This document shows, piece by piece, positions 1-8,150 of a stretch of DNA of 45,293 nt (within the stretch, counting starts at the first letter, position 1; every line of letters begins with the position of its first letter). The notes under the pieces were generated by a model that was given only the letters and a program-made list of their open reading frames with translations, was not told the DNA's origin and did not search any database. This DNA is from an uncultured Hyphomicrobiales bacterium (GTDB taxonomy: Bacteria; Pseudomonadota; Alphaproteobacteria; Rhizobiales; Beijerinckiaceae). The stretch spans positions 1 through 45,293 of the forward strand of contig CAIRGA010000206.1 in NCBI GenBank assembly GCA_903877935.1. Direction: 5' to 3'. The translations under genes and the position numbers were made by a program.

Positions 1-61
1 AATCATCGACCAGCCAGCAACCTCTTGAAGACGCTCGCCGAATGGGTCAAAGTATAAATAC

Positions 62-1009
62 TTAAACCTTATCTATGTCAGCCCCTTGATTTTTTAATTC
101 GATGTCCCGGACGATGGACATAAATTCACGCAGGACGGGGGGCAAGGCGCGGTTACGCAGATGCGCAAATCCGAAATGGGCGCGCAACCCTTGGTGTCGA
201 AATTGGTCCAAGATGACAATATCATGCCGCTCGACCATACGCTGGATGACCCTTCTTGGAGCAAGGCTGATCGCGTCCGAATGGGCCAAAACCTGGAAAA
301 TAGCCGAGAGGTTGTAGGTATGAAGTGCCGGCATAATAGTGCCGGTGAGCGGTTCATAACGGCCTAGCGCCCCTAAATTATCGCCAAAAAACGATGCGGC
401 GCGGGGCGGCAATTGTCCGTTGCAGAGCGGAAATTTTTTAAGATCATCCAGAGTCAACGTCTCGAAATGGACCAAAGGATGATCGGGCCGCACGAAAAAG
501 CAGACCTCGGACGTGTTGAGAAGTTCGGTTTGAAATTCGGGATCCGCCTGTGCCAATCCTAAATCGATCACGCCAAGATCAATCTCGTTGGCCAGAATTT
601 CTTTCGAAATGACATGCCAGTCTTTTTGGATAATCTCGATCTGCAGCTTGGGGTAGATTTTACTCATCGCGCCAACGGCTGCGTAAACCGAGCTGTGACC
701 GGCAAAGAGGCCTGTTGCAACCGTTAGCGTGCCGCCGCTGATGCTTTTGATCTGGTCAATCTCGTTGAGGATGCTCGAAAGGCTCGTCGCGATTTTTGTG
801 TAATGCGTCAGGAAGGTTTTTCCCGCTTCCGTTGGCTCAAGCCCGCGTGGGGTGCGGGAAAAAAGCTCCTTGCCGATTTGATCTTCAACGGTCTTGATCG
901 CGCGTGTCAGCGCAGGCTGGGTCATATCCAGCATTGACGCGGCGCGCGTAATGCTTTGGCATTTCGTCACGCTCTCGACCAGCTCAAAATGACGTAGAGT
1001 TATATTCAT
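62..1009 (-). CDS. LysR-type transcriptional regulator
   Basis: This is a 315-residue protein of the usual LysR family length. The N-terminus (about residues 3-62) is a winged helix-turn-helix, with the typical core SITRAASMLDMTQPALTRAI followed by the wing motif LFSRTPRGLEPTEAG. The rest fits a periplasmic-binding-protein-like effector domain (LTVATGLFAGH at the start of its first lobe). Family members bind DNA as tetramers and respond to a small molecule, often controlling a divergent gene. The gene across the divergent intergenic region is the 137-residue unknown at 1123, so that gene and its own promoter are the natural targets, by inference. The ATG at 1009 directly precedes the conserved HTH, which supports this start, although no strong ribosome binding site is visible. 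The effector cannot be read from the sequence. Confidence 0.9.
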   Translation of the reverse strand: MNITLRHFELVESVTKCQSITRAASMLDMTQPALTRAIKTVEDQIGKELFSRTPRGLEPTEAGKTFLTHYTKIATSLSSILNEIDQIKSISGGTLTVATGLFAGHSSVYAAVGAMSKIYPKLQIEIIQKDWHVISKEILANEIDLGVIDLGLAQADPEFQTELLNTSEVCFFVRPDHPLVHFETLTLDDLKKFPLCNGQLPPRAASFFGDNLGALGRYEPLTGTIMPALHTYNLSAIFQVLAHSDAISLAPRRVIQRMVERHDIVILDQFRHQGLRAHFGFAHLRNRALPPVLREFMSIVRDIELKNQGADIDKV

Positions 1010-1012
1010 CGA

Positions 1013-1044
1013 TTGACACGTCTCACTATATCACCAACTTATAT
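1013..1044 (+). promoter_or_regulatory. candidate sigma-70-like promoter in divergent region
   Basis: A perfect TTGACA lies at 1013-1018. AT-rich hexamers follow (ACTTAT and TTATAT within 1037-1044), giving a spacing of 18-20 bases, slightly long. It points toward the unknown gene at 1123 and lies in the gap between it and the divergent LysR gene, where a LysR operator would also be expected. The -10 assignment is ambiguous. Confidence 0.3.
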
Positions 1045-1122
1045 CGCAATGCATAAAATCTATTATGTCTAGGAAAGGATGGTCGCTATAAAATTGAGTT
1101 AGGTCAAGGATTAATAAATACG

Positions 1123-1536
1123 ATGCCTGTAAGTGTTAAGCGCAACCCTTTCAAAGTACTAGAAGGCGGCAATCGAATTCTAACAATAGAAGCTGAAAAC
1201 GAGCCATCTGGCCCGAAGAATGACCATATGTTTGATGATATCAACGAGGCGCGGGATGAATTTGACCGCGCTGTTTCCAAATATTACTTGCAAAAGTCCG
1301 TAGAAAGTGACCCGTCTCTCCTGCCGTTGCTTGATGAAGGGCAGCCAGGCTCTGAAGAATTTGCACAGAACTTGTTGGTAATTCCTTCGCGCCAACCGCG
1401 TCATGTCTTGGTCAAGCTTAATATTCTTGAAAATGAGCTGGCGACCGATATGGATTTGGCGGCACCGGTTGACGGCAAACATCTTCGCATGTTTGCGGCA
1501 CTCAAAGCGGATATGATCGCGTTATTGGCGCAATAA
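1123..1536 (+). CDS. hypothetical protein, 137 residues
   Basis: I do not recognise this protein. It is soluble, rich in acidic and amphipathic segments, and has no signal peptide or membrane helix. The middle (about residues 35-60, FDDINEARDEFDRAVSKYYL) looks helical. The C-terminal third (NILENELATDMDLAAPVDGKHLRMFAALKADMIALLAQ region) also looks helical and ends in a hydrophobic tail. An AAGGA stretch lies 13-14 bases before the ATG, which is a weak and rather distant ribosome binding site. The gene is divergent from one LysR gene and convergent with another. Codon use resembles the neighbours, and the product looks protein-like rather than random, so I accept it as a gene without assigning a role. 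Confidence 0.6.
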   Translation: MPVSVKRNPFKVLEGGNRILTIEAENEPSGPKNDHMFDDINEARDEFDRAVSKYYLQKSVESDPSLLPLLDEGQPGSEEFAQNLLVIPSRQPRHVLVKLNILENELATDMDLAAPVDGKHLRMFAALKADMIALLAQ

Positions 1537-1557
1537 AGGGAAGCCGCGACACAGCGC

Positions 1558-2505
1558 TCAATCTTCGCTTAGGCGTTGGCGCTCGATCTGTTTGATGCTG
1601 TCCACGAATTGTTGGAGCGCTGGCAGAGAGGCCTTTTCGCGCAAATAAACGAGGACGAGATTAATAACGAAGCGCGTGTTTCCGGCAATCTCGAGGGCCA
1701 CAAGGCTGCCTTCCGCCAGTTCACGCTCGACCGTTGAACGCGGTACAATCGCAAGGCAATCCTGGCTGGTCACAACCGAGATCAGAAAATCGAGCGTTTC
1801 GGTCGGCGAGCTGAGCGTTGGCCAGCCCGTGGACATGTCCAACCTACCAAATTCGCCATTTTCTTCATTAAACAGCCGCAAAATAACCGGATAATTAAAA
1901 TGGCCGGCAAGGGGAAAGGCGCGGAGTTGATCGAGTGTGAGATCGTTTTGTCGCGCAAGCGGATGGGTAGGACGGCATATAAAGATGACCCGCCATTGGC
2001 CAAGCGGTTCAATGATGATGCGTTTGGAGGCTTCCGGAATGAGATCGGTCATTGTTACGCCGATATCGACCTCATCACCAATCAGGCGGGAATAGAGCTG
2101 CAGAATGTCATTATCGACGTTTAGGTGCAGGTCCGGATTGGAATGGCGCAAGGCGTCAGTGGCGGCATCGACCCAAATTTTACAACTTCGAATACCAGCG
2201 CTGACGCGTAAATGGCGCGGTGAAGGTGCGGCTTTTGTCTGTGCCAATTCCAGCTTGGTTTCCGTCAGACCAATCCGGATCGTGTCGATATGATTCAAAA
2301 AGGGTCGGGCAAAGCCAGTAGGCTGCAATCCACCCGGGCCGCGGTTGAACAGCGTGATGCCGAGCTCGGCTTCGACCGATTGAAGCCCTTGGGTTAAAGC
2401 GGGCTGCGAAATACCCAACGCCTCCGCCGCCGCGCTGACCGAGCCGAGCTTGGCCACGGCTTCGACCATCTCCATTTTCCGAAAGGTCAAACCAGATTTT
2501 GCCAT
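1558..2505 (-). CDS. LysR-type transcriptional regulator, paralogue 1
   Basis: This LysR-family regulator has 315 residues from the ATG at 2505. A TTG two codons upstream would also be in frame, but a GGGA-type ribosome binding site sits better before the ATG. The HTH core is SVSAAAEALGISQPALTQGL (about residues 20-40), and the wing motif is LFNRGPGGLQPTGFA. The protein is strikingly similar through the DNA-binding half to the next gene upstream at 2608-3567: both share FRK-(M/I)-EMVEAVA and GSVSAA, then SQPALTQGLQS. They look like a tandem duplication. The stop lies near the end of the convergent 137-residue gene. No metabolic gene sits beside it, so the target is unknown. Confidence 0.88.
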   Translation of the reverse strand: MAKSGLTFRKMEMVEAVAKLGSVSAAAEALGISQPALTQGLQSVEAELGITLFNRGPGGLQPTGFARPFLNHIDTIRIGLTETKLELAQTKAAPSPRHLRVSAGIRSCKIWVDAATDALRHSNPDLHLNVDNDILQLYSRLIGDEVDIGVTMTDLIPEASKRIIIEPLGQWRVIFICRPTHPLARQNDLTLDQLRAFPLAGHFNYPVILRLFNEENGEFGRLDMSTGWPTLSSPTETLDFLISVVTSQDCLAIVPRSTVERELAEGSLVALEIAGNTRFVINLVLVYLREKASLPALQQFVDSIKQIERQRLSED

Positions 2506-2607
2506 GGTCAATCCCGCGTTAACCGCCTGAACCGACGATTACGATGCACTTTTCTGGCGCATCATGATCGAATTGACAAGCGGAGGTTTGATGGCGCGCG
2601 GTGACGG

Positions 2608-3567
2608 TTAACGATCATAATCAACAAAAAAATGTGCATAGTTGAGCTCGGCTGAACGCAACTCTTCAATGAATTGCTCGATATCGGGATCTTTGGACCG
2701 GCTTCTATGGTATCCGATGGCGACGGGCAGGTCGGGCAGGCGGCAATCTGACGCATCGAGTAAAACCAATCGTCCTTCGGGGATCAAACGGCTGAAGAGT
2801 TCCTTCGGCAAAAAGCCCACAGCTTCGCTGGTTTCAAGCTGCGAAAAAATATCCTCAAGATCGATCGCTTGAACGGCCGGAACAGTCTGCCCTGTTGCAT
2901 TATCGCGGGTTGCGAATTGGCCCAATTTGCCATGAAATTCGGTCAAGTAACGCCGTGGAACCACATCCCCGCAGAGCGGATAGTTTCGCAGGTCCGCAAA
3001 AGTAGGACGACGGATCGAGATTAGCGGATGGTCTGGGCGACATAGGATGCGATTTCTGACGGCAGCAAACGGTTTGAATATGAATTCATCACGCTTTGGA
3101 ATGGCACTCGGGGGCACAATGGCGAGATCTACCTTTCTATCTAAAAGATTTTCATAAATCGAACGAATGATCGGCACGGTCTCTATCGTGATGTCCTTGT
3201 TTTTCTCGGCAAGGGCTTGGATCGCGGGCTTTACCCATAATTCCATCGCGCGGGGGCCCGTTTGTACCGTCAGGCGGCGTCGGGGTAGGGCATCCTTCCC
3301 CGATAATTCACGCTTGGCCGCCTGAATTTCGTCCCGCATGGTCTGAATATGGGTAAGGAAAGGCGCCACATAGGGCGTCGGCTCGAGCCCTCGGGGGCCC
3401 CGCGTGAAGAGCAAAACCCCGAGTTGAAGCTCGATGGATTGCAATCCTTGCGTAAGCGCAGGCTGGGAAAGTCCTAGAATTTTTGAGGCTGCACTGACTG
3501 AGCCGGTTAAGGCGACGGCCTCAACCATTTCAATTTTTCGGAAGGGTAGGTTGGATTTTAAGGCCAT
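2608..3567 (-). CDS. LysR-type transcriptional regulator, paralogue 2
   Basis: This 319-residue LysR-family protein has an N-terminal HTH (GSVSAASKILGLSQPALTQG, about residues 21-40) and the wing LFTRGPRGLEPTPYV, then an effector-binding domain beginning near RLTVQTGPRAM. It is the closest relative in the window of the regulator at 1558-2505, with the same strand and a 102-base gap, and is probably its duplicate. It is divergent from polA across about 180 bases. LysR proteins often regulate divergent genes, but control of polA would be unusual and nothing in the sequence demands it. The ATG at 3567 begins just before the conserved FRKIEMVEAV, which supports the start. No clear ribosome binding site is visible. 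Confidence 0.88.
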   Translation of the reverse strand: MALKSNLPFRKIEMVEAVALTGSVSAASKILGLSQPALTQGLQSIELQLGVLLFTRGPRGLEPTPYVAPFLTHIQTMRDEIQAAKRELSGKDALPRRRLTVQTGPRAMELWVKPAIQALAEKNKDITIETVPIIRSIYENLLDRKVDLAIVPPSAIPKRDEFIFKPFAAVRNRILCRPDHPLISIRRPTFADLRNYPLCGDVVPRRYLTEFHGKLGQFATRDNATGQTVPAVQAIDLEDIFSQLETSEAVGFLPKELFSRLIPEGRLVLLDASDCRLPDLPVAIGYHRSRSKDPDIEQFIEELRSAELNYAHFFVDYDR

Positions 3568-3749
3568 TTTTATTGAGGCGATCTCTCATAACTTACTGAA
3601 AACATTTCACACTATCGTTACCTCAAAGTGGACGGCGTTAAAATGTATCGCGAAATATTGCGGCCAAATGAGAACCGGTCGATTGAATTTTGATCCGGCG
3701 CGCCGGGCGTGCGATGATGTGAATCAATTTTCAACCTCAGGACGGCAGA

Positions 3750-6716
3750 ATGCTCAATAAACCGGTCAAAAGCGGCGATCATGTATTTCTCGTGGACGGA
3801 TCGGGCTATATTTTCCGCGCTTTTCACGCGCTTCCGGCGCTTACGCGGAAATCCGACGGACTGCCGATTGGAGCGGTGGCAGGCTTTTGCAACATGTTGT
3901 GGAAGCTCATGCGTGATTCGGTTGCGGGTGAGCGGCCAACCCATTTGGCGGTGATTTTCGACCATTCCTCGGAAACTTTCCGGAACCGGCTTTACAGTGA
4001 ATACAAAGCCAACCGCACCGAGCCGCCGGAAGATTTGCGGCCGCAATTCAAGCTGATCCGCGATGCGGTGCGCGCCTTCGACATTCCCTCGATCGAGCAA
4101 AAGGATTACGAGGCGGATGATTTGATCGCCACCTATGCAAGGTTGGCGTCGGAAGCGGGGGCTACCACCACCATCGTCTCGTCCGACAAGGATTTGATGC
4201 AGCTCGTCGGCAATGGCGTGTCGCTTTATGATACGATGAAGGACAAGCGCATCGGGCGCGAGGAAGTGATTGAGAAATTCGGCGTCGGGCCAGAGCGTGT
4301 GATCGACGTGCAATCTTTGGCCGGCGACAGCGTCGACAATGTCCCCGGCGTACCGGGCATTGGCATCAAGACGGCGGCGCAGCTCATCGAGGAATATGGC
4401 GACCTCGATACGTTGTTGGCACGCGCGGGCGAGATTAAACAGCCCAAGCGCCGCGAAGCACTGATTGAGCATGCGGACAAAGCCCGCATTTCGCGCGATC
4501 TCGTTCGGCTCGAAACCCATGTGCCGCTCGATGTGCCGCTCGAAGATTTGGCCGTGCATGATCCTGATCCGCGTTTGCTGATCGCCTTTCTAAAGGCGAT
4601 GGAATTTAATTCGGTGACGCGCCGCGTTGTGGAGGCGTATGATGCGGAAGCCTCGCTGATTGAGGCTGATCCTGAGCTTGCCAAACCCGGTGCTGGTACA
4701 TCTTGGCAAAGTGGGGCGACAAAACCTGTCACGGCGGATGATAGGCCTGCGCGTAATGCCGCGGTGTCTGGGGTTGAAACGGTTGCTGATGCGCCTGATG
4801 CAGGCCTCTGGACGCCGCAAGCGCTCGTGGCTGAACGCGCGGCAGAAGCTGTTGCGCACGCCATTGATCGCTCCGGCTATCTCACGATTACCGATCTCGC
4901 AGCGCTCGACGCTTTCATTGCGGAAGCGCGTGAGGAGGGCGTGGTTGCCGTTGATACGGAAACCAGTGCGCTTGATGCGATGGCAGCCGATTTGGTGGGT
5001 GTGTCGTTAGCCGTTCGCCCGGGCCGCGCGTGCTATATTCCGCTTGGCCATCGCAGCGAAGGGTCGGCGGATTTATTTGGCGGCAATGAAGTGTTGGCGG
5101 GGCAAATTCCGATCCGCGAGGCGATCGCGCATTTAAAGCCTTTGTTGGAGGATCGCGCCGTTCTGAAAATTGGCCAGAACCTCAAATATGATTGGAACGT
5201 GTTAAAGCGCCACGGCATTGAAGTGGCGCCCTTCGACGACACGATGCTGCTGTCTTACGTGCTTGATGCCGGACGCGGCAGCCATGGCATGGATGAGCTC
5301 TCGAAACGCCATTTAGGCCATGAGACGATTCCGTTTGCCGAAGTCGCGGGCTCGGGTAAAAATTTTATCGGCTTTGCGCGGGTGCCGCTTGATAAAGCGA
5401 CAGCCTATGCGGCGGAAGATGCCGATGTGACGCTGCGCTTATGGCGTGTGTTGAAGCCGCGCCTTGTGGCAGAACATATGACCAATGCCTATGAGACCTT
5501 GGAGCGGCCTTTGGTTGATGTGCTCGCGCGCATGGAGCGGCGCGGTATATCGATTGACCGACAGATTCTCTCACGCCTTTCGGGTGAGTTCGCGCAAATC
5601 ATGGCGCGCCTCGAGAGCGAGATTCACGAGCTTGCGGGCGAGAGTTTCAACCTCGGATCGCCTAAACAATTGGGTGATATTTTATTCGGTAAAATGGGTT
5701 TGCCGGGAGCGAAGAAAACCGCAACCGGGGCTTGGGCAACCGGCGCGCAAATTTTGGAAGAACTCGCTGACCAAGGCTATGAATTACCCAAACAGATTCT
5801 GAATTGGCGGCAGCTTTCCAAATTAAAATCGACCTATACGGATGCGTTGCCGAATTTTGTGAATAAGGAAACAGGGCGCGTGCATACCTCGTTTTCGCTC
5901 GCGGCCACAACGACGGGGCGCTTGGCATCCTCAGAACCGAATATTCAAAATATTCCGGTGCGCACCGAGGAAGGCCGCAAAATCCGTGCGGCTTTTATTG
6001 CCACACCGGGACATAAACTTATCTCGGCCGATTACTCGCAAATCGAATTACGCGTGCTGGCGCATATGGCGCATATTCCGCAACTCACCAAAGCCTTCGC
6101 CGATGGCATTGATATTCATGCGATGACGGCTTCCGAAATGTTCGGCGTGCCGGTGGAAGGCATGGACCCGATGGTGCGACGTCGTGCGAAGGCGATTAAT
6201 TTCGGAATCATCTATGGCATTTCGGCGTTCGGTCTGGCCAATCAACTCGGCATTGGGCGCGAGGAAGCGGGCGCTTACATCAAGAAATATTTCGAGCGCT
6301 TTCCGGGTATCAAAGACTATATGGAAGCGACGAAAAAATTCGCGCGCGAACATGGCTATGTTGCAACCGTGTTTGGCAGGCATTGCCATTATCCGCAGAT
6401 TGCCTCGTCTAATCCGAGCGAGCGGGCGTTTAATGAACGCGCGGCCATTAACGCGCCTATTCAAGGCACCGCCGCCGATATTATCCGCCGCGCGATGATT
6501 CGCATGGAAGACGCGCTGGAGGCGGCTAAACTGAAAGCGGGTATGCTGTTGCAAGTGCATGACGAATTGATTTTCGAAGTGCCGGACGACGAGATTGAGG
6601 CAACGATCAAAGTCGTCACCCGCGTCATGGTGGACGCGCCGCACCCGGCGGTGCAACTGACGGTACCGCTACAAGTCGATGCGCGTGCAGCTTCGAATTG
6701 GGATGAGGCGCATTGA
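3750..6716 (+). CDS. polA: DNA polymerase I
   Basis: Family A DNA polymerase of 988 residues, which fills gaps and removes RNA primers in replication and repair. Three domains are visible. The N-terminal 5'-3' exonuclease (about residues 1-300) starts FLVDGSGYIFRAFHALPALT. The 3'-5' proofreading domain (about 380-570) keeps the catalytic D-x-E in VAVDTETSALD, so proofreading is probably intact. The polymerase domain (about 600-988) carries motif A ADYSQIELR near residue 761, motif B RRRAKAINFGIIYG, and motif C LLQVHDELIFEVP near residue 936. AGGA lies about 8 bases before the ATG. Length is normal for alphaproteobacteria. It stands alone between a LysR gene and an intergenic palindrome cluster, and no T-rich terminator is visible after it. 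Confidence 0.98.
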   Translation: MLNKPVKSGDHVFLVDGSGYIFRAFHALPALTRKSDGLPIGAVAGFCNMLWKLMRDSVAGERPTHLAVIFDHSSETFRNRLYSEYKANRTEPPEDLRPQFKLIRDAVRAFDIPSIEQKDYEADDLIATYARLASEAGATTTIVSSDKDLMQLVGNGVSLYDTMKDKRIGREEVIEKFGVGPERVIDVQSLAGDSVDNVPGVPGIGIKTAAQLIEEYGDLDTLLARAGEIKQPKRREALIEHADKARISRDLVRLETHVPLDVPLEDLAVHDPDPRLLIAFLKAMEFNSVTRRVVEAYDAEASLIEADPELAKPGAGTSWQSGATKPVTADDRPARNAAVSGVETVADAPDAGLWTPQALVAERAAEAVAHAIDRSGYLTITDLAALDAFIAEAREEGVVAVDTETSALDAMAADLVGVSLAVRPGRACYIPLGHRSEGSADLFGGNEVLAGQIPIREAIAHLKPLLEDRAVLKIGQNLKYDWNVLKRHGIEVAPFDDTMLLSYVLDAGRGSHGMDELSKRHLGHETIPFAEVAGSGKNFIGFARVPLDKATAYAAEDADVTLRLWRVLKPRLVAEHMTNAYETLERPLVDVLARMERRGISIDRQILSRLSGEFAQIMARLESEIHELAGESFNLGSPKQLGDILFGKMGLPGAKKTATGAWATGAQILEELADQGYELPKQILNWRQLSKLKSTYTDALPNFVNKETGRVHTSFSLAATTTGRLASSEPNIQNIPVRTEEGRKIRAAFIATPGHKLISADYSQIELRVLAHMAHIPQLTKAFADGIDIHAMTASEMFGVPVEGMDPMVRRRAKAINFGIIYGISAFGLANQLGIGREEAGAYIKKYFERFPGIKDYMEATKKFAREHGYVATVFGRHCHYPQIASSNPSERAFNERAAINAPIQGTAADIIRRAMIRMEDALEAAKLKAGMLLQVHDELIFEVPDDEIEATIKVVTRVMVDAPHPAVQLTVPLQVDARAASNWDEAH

Positions 6717-6750
6717 GGGTTTTAGCTTTTAACGATGTTTGAAGACTAAT

Positions 6751-6806
6751 TTCCCTCTCCACTTGGGGAGAGGGTGGCCCCCGAAGGGGGGCGGGTGAGG
6801 GTCTTA
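6751..6806. repeat. intergenic palindromic repeat, copy A
   Basis: The stem CCCTCTCC (6753-6760) pairs with GGAGAGGG (6767-6774). A second small stem follows, GCCCCC against GGGGGC around CGAA, and the element ends in GGGTGAGGG. The layout (clamp hairpin, inner hairpin, GGxTGAGG end) is the same as copies B, C and D, so this belongs to a dispersed REP/RIME-like family. It lies just downstream of polA and is oriented opposite to copy B. Confidence 0.75.
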
Positions 6807-6850
6807 TGGTAGCCGTTAAGTGCAGCACCGATTCAGCTCAAAAACAACCT

Positions 6851-6904
6851 CCATTCCCTCATCCGTCATGCTACGCATGACACCTTCTCCCGGACGGGAG
6901 AAGG
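6851..6904. repeat. intergenic palindromic repeat, copy B
   Basis: The element begins CCCTCATCC, then has an inner hairpin (GTCATG, loop CTACG, CATGAC) and a terminal hairpin (CCTTCTCC, loop, GGGAGAAGG). It is the inverse orientation of copy A, so the two form one larger inverted pair behind polA. Confidence 0.8.
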
Positions 6905-6925
6905 AAACCTAACCTAAACCCGCCT

Positions 6926-7045
6926 CTAATGCTTCACGCCCGATATCCGATCCGTCCACGCACGCAAACGCTCCGAGACCACAAACGTGCTATGGATACC
7001 GATATACACGGCACGTTCGCGGTCGGTGACGGTGTGGATGGCCAT
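6926..7045 (-). CDS. possible 39-residue small protein downstream of msrA
   Basis: An ATG at 7045 opens a 39-codon frame whose product begins MAIHTVTDRERAVYIGIHST and ends RISGVKH. The ATG lies 11 bases after the msrA stop codon. An AAGGG stretch overlapping that stop sits about 9 bases upstream, a good ribosome binding site that also suggests translational coupling to msrA. The peptide is mixed and protein-like, with no membrane segment or signal peptide. I do not recognise it. The palindromic repeats begin just beyond its stop. Without a conservation check, it remains a candidate. Confidence 0.45.
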   Translation of the reverse strand: MAIHTVTDRERAVYIGIHSTFVVSERLRAWTDRISGVKH

Positions 7046-7056
7046 TGAGCGTGCCC

Positions 7057-7713
7057 TTACGCCGCCGCCACCGGTAGGCTAATCGGGCAGCTGACGCCTG
7101 TGCCGCCCAAACCGCAATAGCCGTTCGGATTTTTGGCGAGATATTGCTGGTGATAGGTTTCGGCAAAATAGAAGGTTTCGGCGGGGATGATCTCGGTCGT
7201 GATCGCGCTATACCCCGCTTGGGTGAGCTTTTGCTGATACATCGCTTTCGAAGCCTCGGCAGCGGCCTGCTGGGCGGCAGAATAGGTGTAGATGCCCGAG
7301 CGATAGGTCGTGCCGACATCATTGCCTTGCCGCATGCCTTGGGTCGGGTCGTGCGATTCCCAAAACAGCTTCAAAAGCTCGTCAAAGGTCACGACGGACG
7401 GATCAAACACCACAAGCACGACCTCATTATGCCCCGTGAGGCCGGTGCAGGTTTCCTCATAGGTCGGGTTGGGCGTAATACCGGCAGAATAGCCCGCGGC
7501 GGTCACAAAAACGCCCGGCATCTGCCAGAATTTGCGCTCGGCGCCCCAGAAACAGCCTAAACCGAACATCGCCGTCTCACTTCCGGCTGGATAGGGGCCT
7601 TTGAGCGGGTTTCCGTTCACAAAATGCGTCGATGCCGTCGGAAGCGGCGTCGAGCGGCCCGGCAAAGCCTCATCCCTCGTCGGCATTTGGGGTGATTTAC
7701 GGAAGCTGAACAT
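7057..7713 (-). CDS. msrA: peptide-methionine (S)-S-oxide reductase MsrA
   Basis: MsrA reduces the S form of methionine sulfoxide in proteins, repairing oxidative damage with electrons from thioredoxin. The catalytic motif is present as [13 protein letters not shown] (GCFWG, nucleophilic Cys near residue 52). The family motifs [22 protein letters not shown] and [23 protein letters not shown] follow. The C-terminus carries further cysteines in [14 protein letters not shown] that fit the resolving positions. At 218 residues it matches the longer MsrA type, with an N-terminal extension of about 45 residues and no export signal. A possible small gene follows 11 bases downstream. Confidence 0.96.
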   Translation of the reverse strand: MFSFRKSPQMPTRDEALPGRSTPLPTASTHFVNGNPLKGPYPAGSETAMFGLGCFWGAERKFWQMPGVFVTAAGYSAGITPNPTYEETCTGLTGHNEVVLVVFDPSVVTFDELLKLFWESHDPTQGMRQGNDVGTTYRSGIYTYSAAQQAAAEASKAMYQQKLTQAGYSAITTEIIPAETFYFAETYHQQYLAKNPNGYCGLGGTGVSCPISLPVAAA

Positions 7714-7866
7714 GCGGATTCTCCAGTTCTGAACGAGGCGCAGACCCTATGTAAGCATGGATTGGCCCCGATGCCAGATCCCTTGTGAGCCGAAATGGTT
7801 GCAAGCCGTGCAGTTCTGTCTATAAGAGCGCAAGTTTTCCGCGGTGTGCTTAGGCGCACCAACGAC

Positions 7867-7896
7867 GGAGGGGTGGCCGAGTGGTTTAAGGCGCAC
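7867..7896 (+). pseudogene. tRNA-Ser 5' fragment (partial duplicate)
   Basis: These 30 bases are identical to the first 30 bases of the intact tRNA-Ser at 7959 (acceptor 5' strand, D arm and the start of the anticodon stem). The identity also extends 11 bases upstream, so 7856-7896 equals 7948-7988 over 41 bases. No anticodon loop, variable arm or T arm follows. Instead there is a small hairpin, GGTCGCC-TTT-GGCGACC (about 7899-7915). It is a broken copy and cannot encode a tRNA. Confidence 0.85.
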
Positions 7897-7945
7897 TAGG
7901 TCGCCTTTGGCGACCGTTATTGACTAAGGTTTCGCGTGCGCCTTA
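7887..7945. repeat. inverted repeat within the tRNA-Ser leader
   Basis: TAAGGCGCAC (7887-7896), the end of the broken tRNA copy, is the exact reverse complement of GTGCGCCTTA (7936-7945). The shorter GGTCGCC/GGCGACC hairpin lies inside. The whole segment between the two tRNA copies can therefore fold into one long stem-loop, either as a scar of the duplication event or as a structure in a long precursor. Confidence 0.7.
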
Positions 7946-7958
7946 ATGCACCAACGAC

Positions 7959-8048
7959 GGAGGGGTGGCCGAGTGGTTTAAGGCGCACGCCTGGAAAGTG
8001 TGTATACGGGAAACCGTATCGCGGGTTCGAATCCCGCCTCCTCCGCCA
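7959..8048 (+). tRNA. tRNA-Ser (anticodon GGA)
   Basis: This is a complete 90-base class II tRNA. The acceptor GGAGGGG pairs with CTCCTCC (one G-T pair), followed by discriminator G and an encoded CCA. The anticodon stem CACGC/GTGTG encloses the loop CTGGAAA with anticodon GGA at 7993-7995, which reads serine codons UCC and UCU. The long variable arm (TATACGG-GAAA-CCGTATC type) is typical of tRNA-Ser. The T stem GCGGG/CCCGC encloses TTCGAAT. Confidence 0.98.
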
Positions 8049-8077
8049 GTCTAAACGACCAACCACCTGATAACCGA

Positions 8078-8096
8078 GCTATGACAGGGACATAGC
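8078..8096 (+). terminator. weak hairpin after tRNA-Ser
   Basis: GCTATG pairs with CATAGC across a 7-base loop. CCGA before and GGG after may lengthen the stem. There is no run of T behind it, so it may be a processing or weak termination structure. Confidence 0.35.
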
Positions 8097-8150
8097 GGGT
8101 TAATAGGCTTGGCCTGCGGTTCGTCGCCCGTCTGTTGATGAGTAAAAACC

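Noticed and set aside
4226-4864. A 212-codon minus-strand frame inside polA
   Set aside because: It is a shadow of the GC-rich polA coding sequence. The product is low-complexity Ser/Ala with no recognisable domain.
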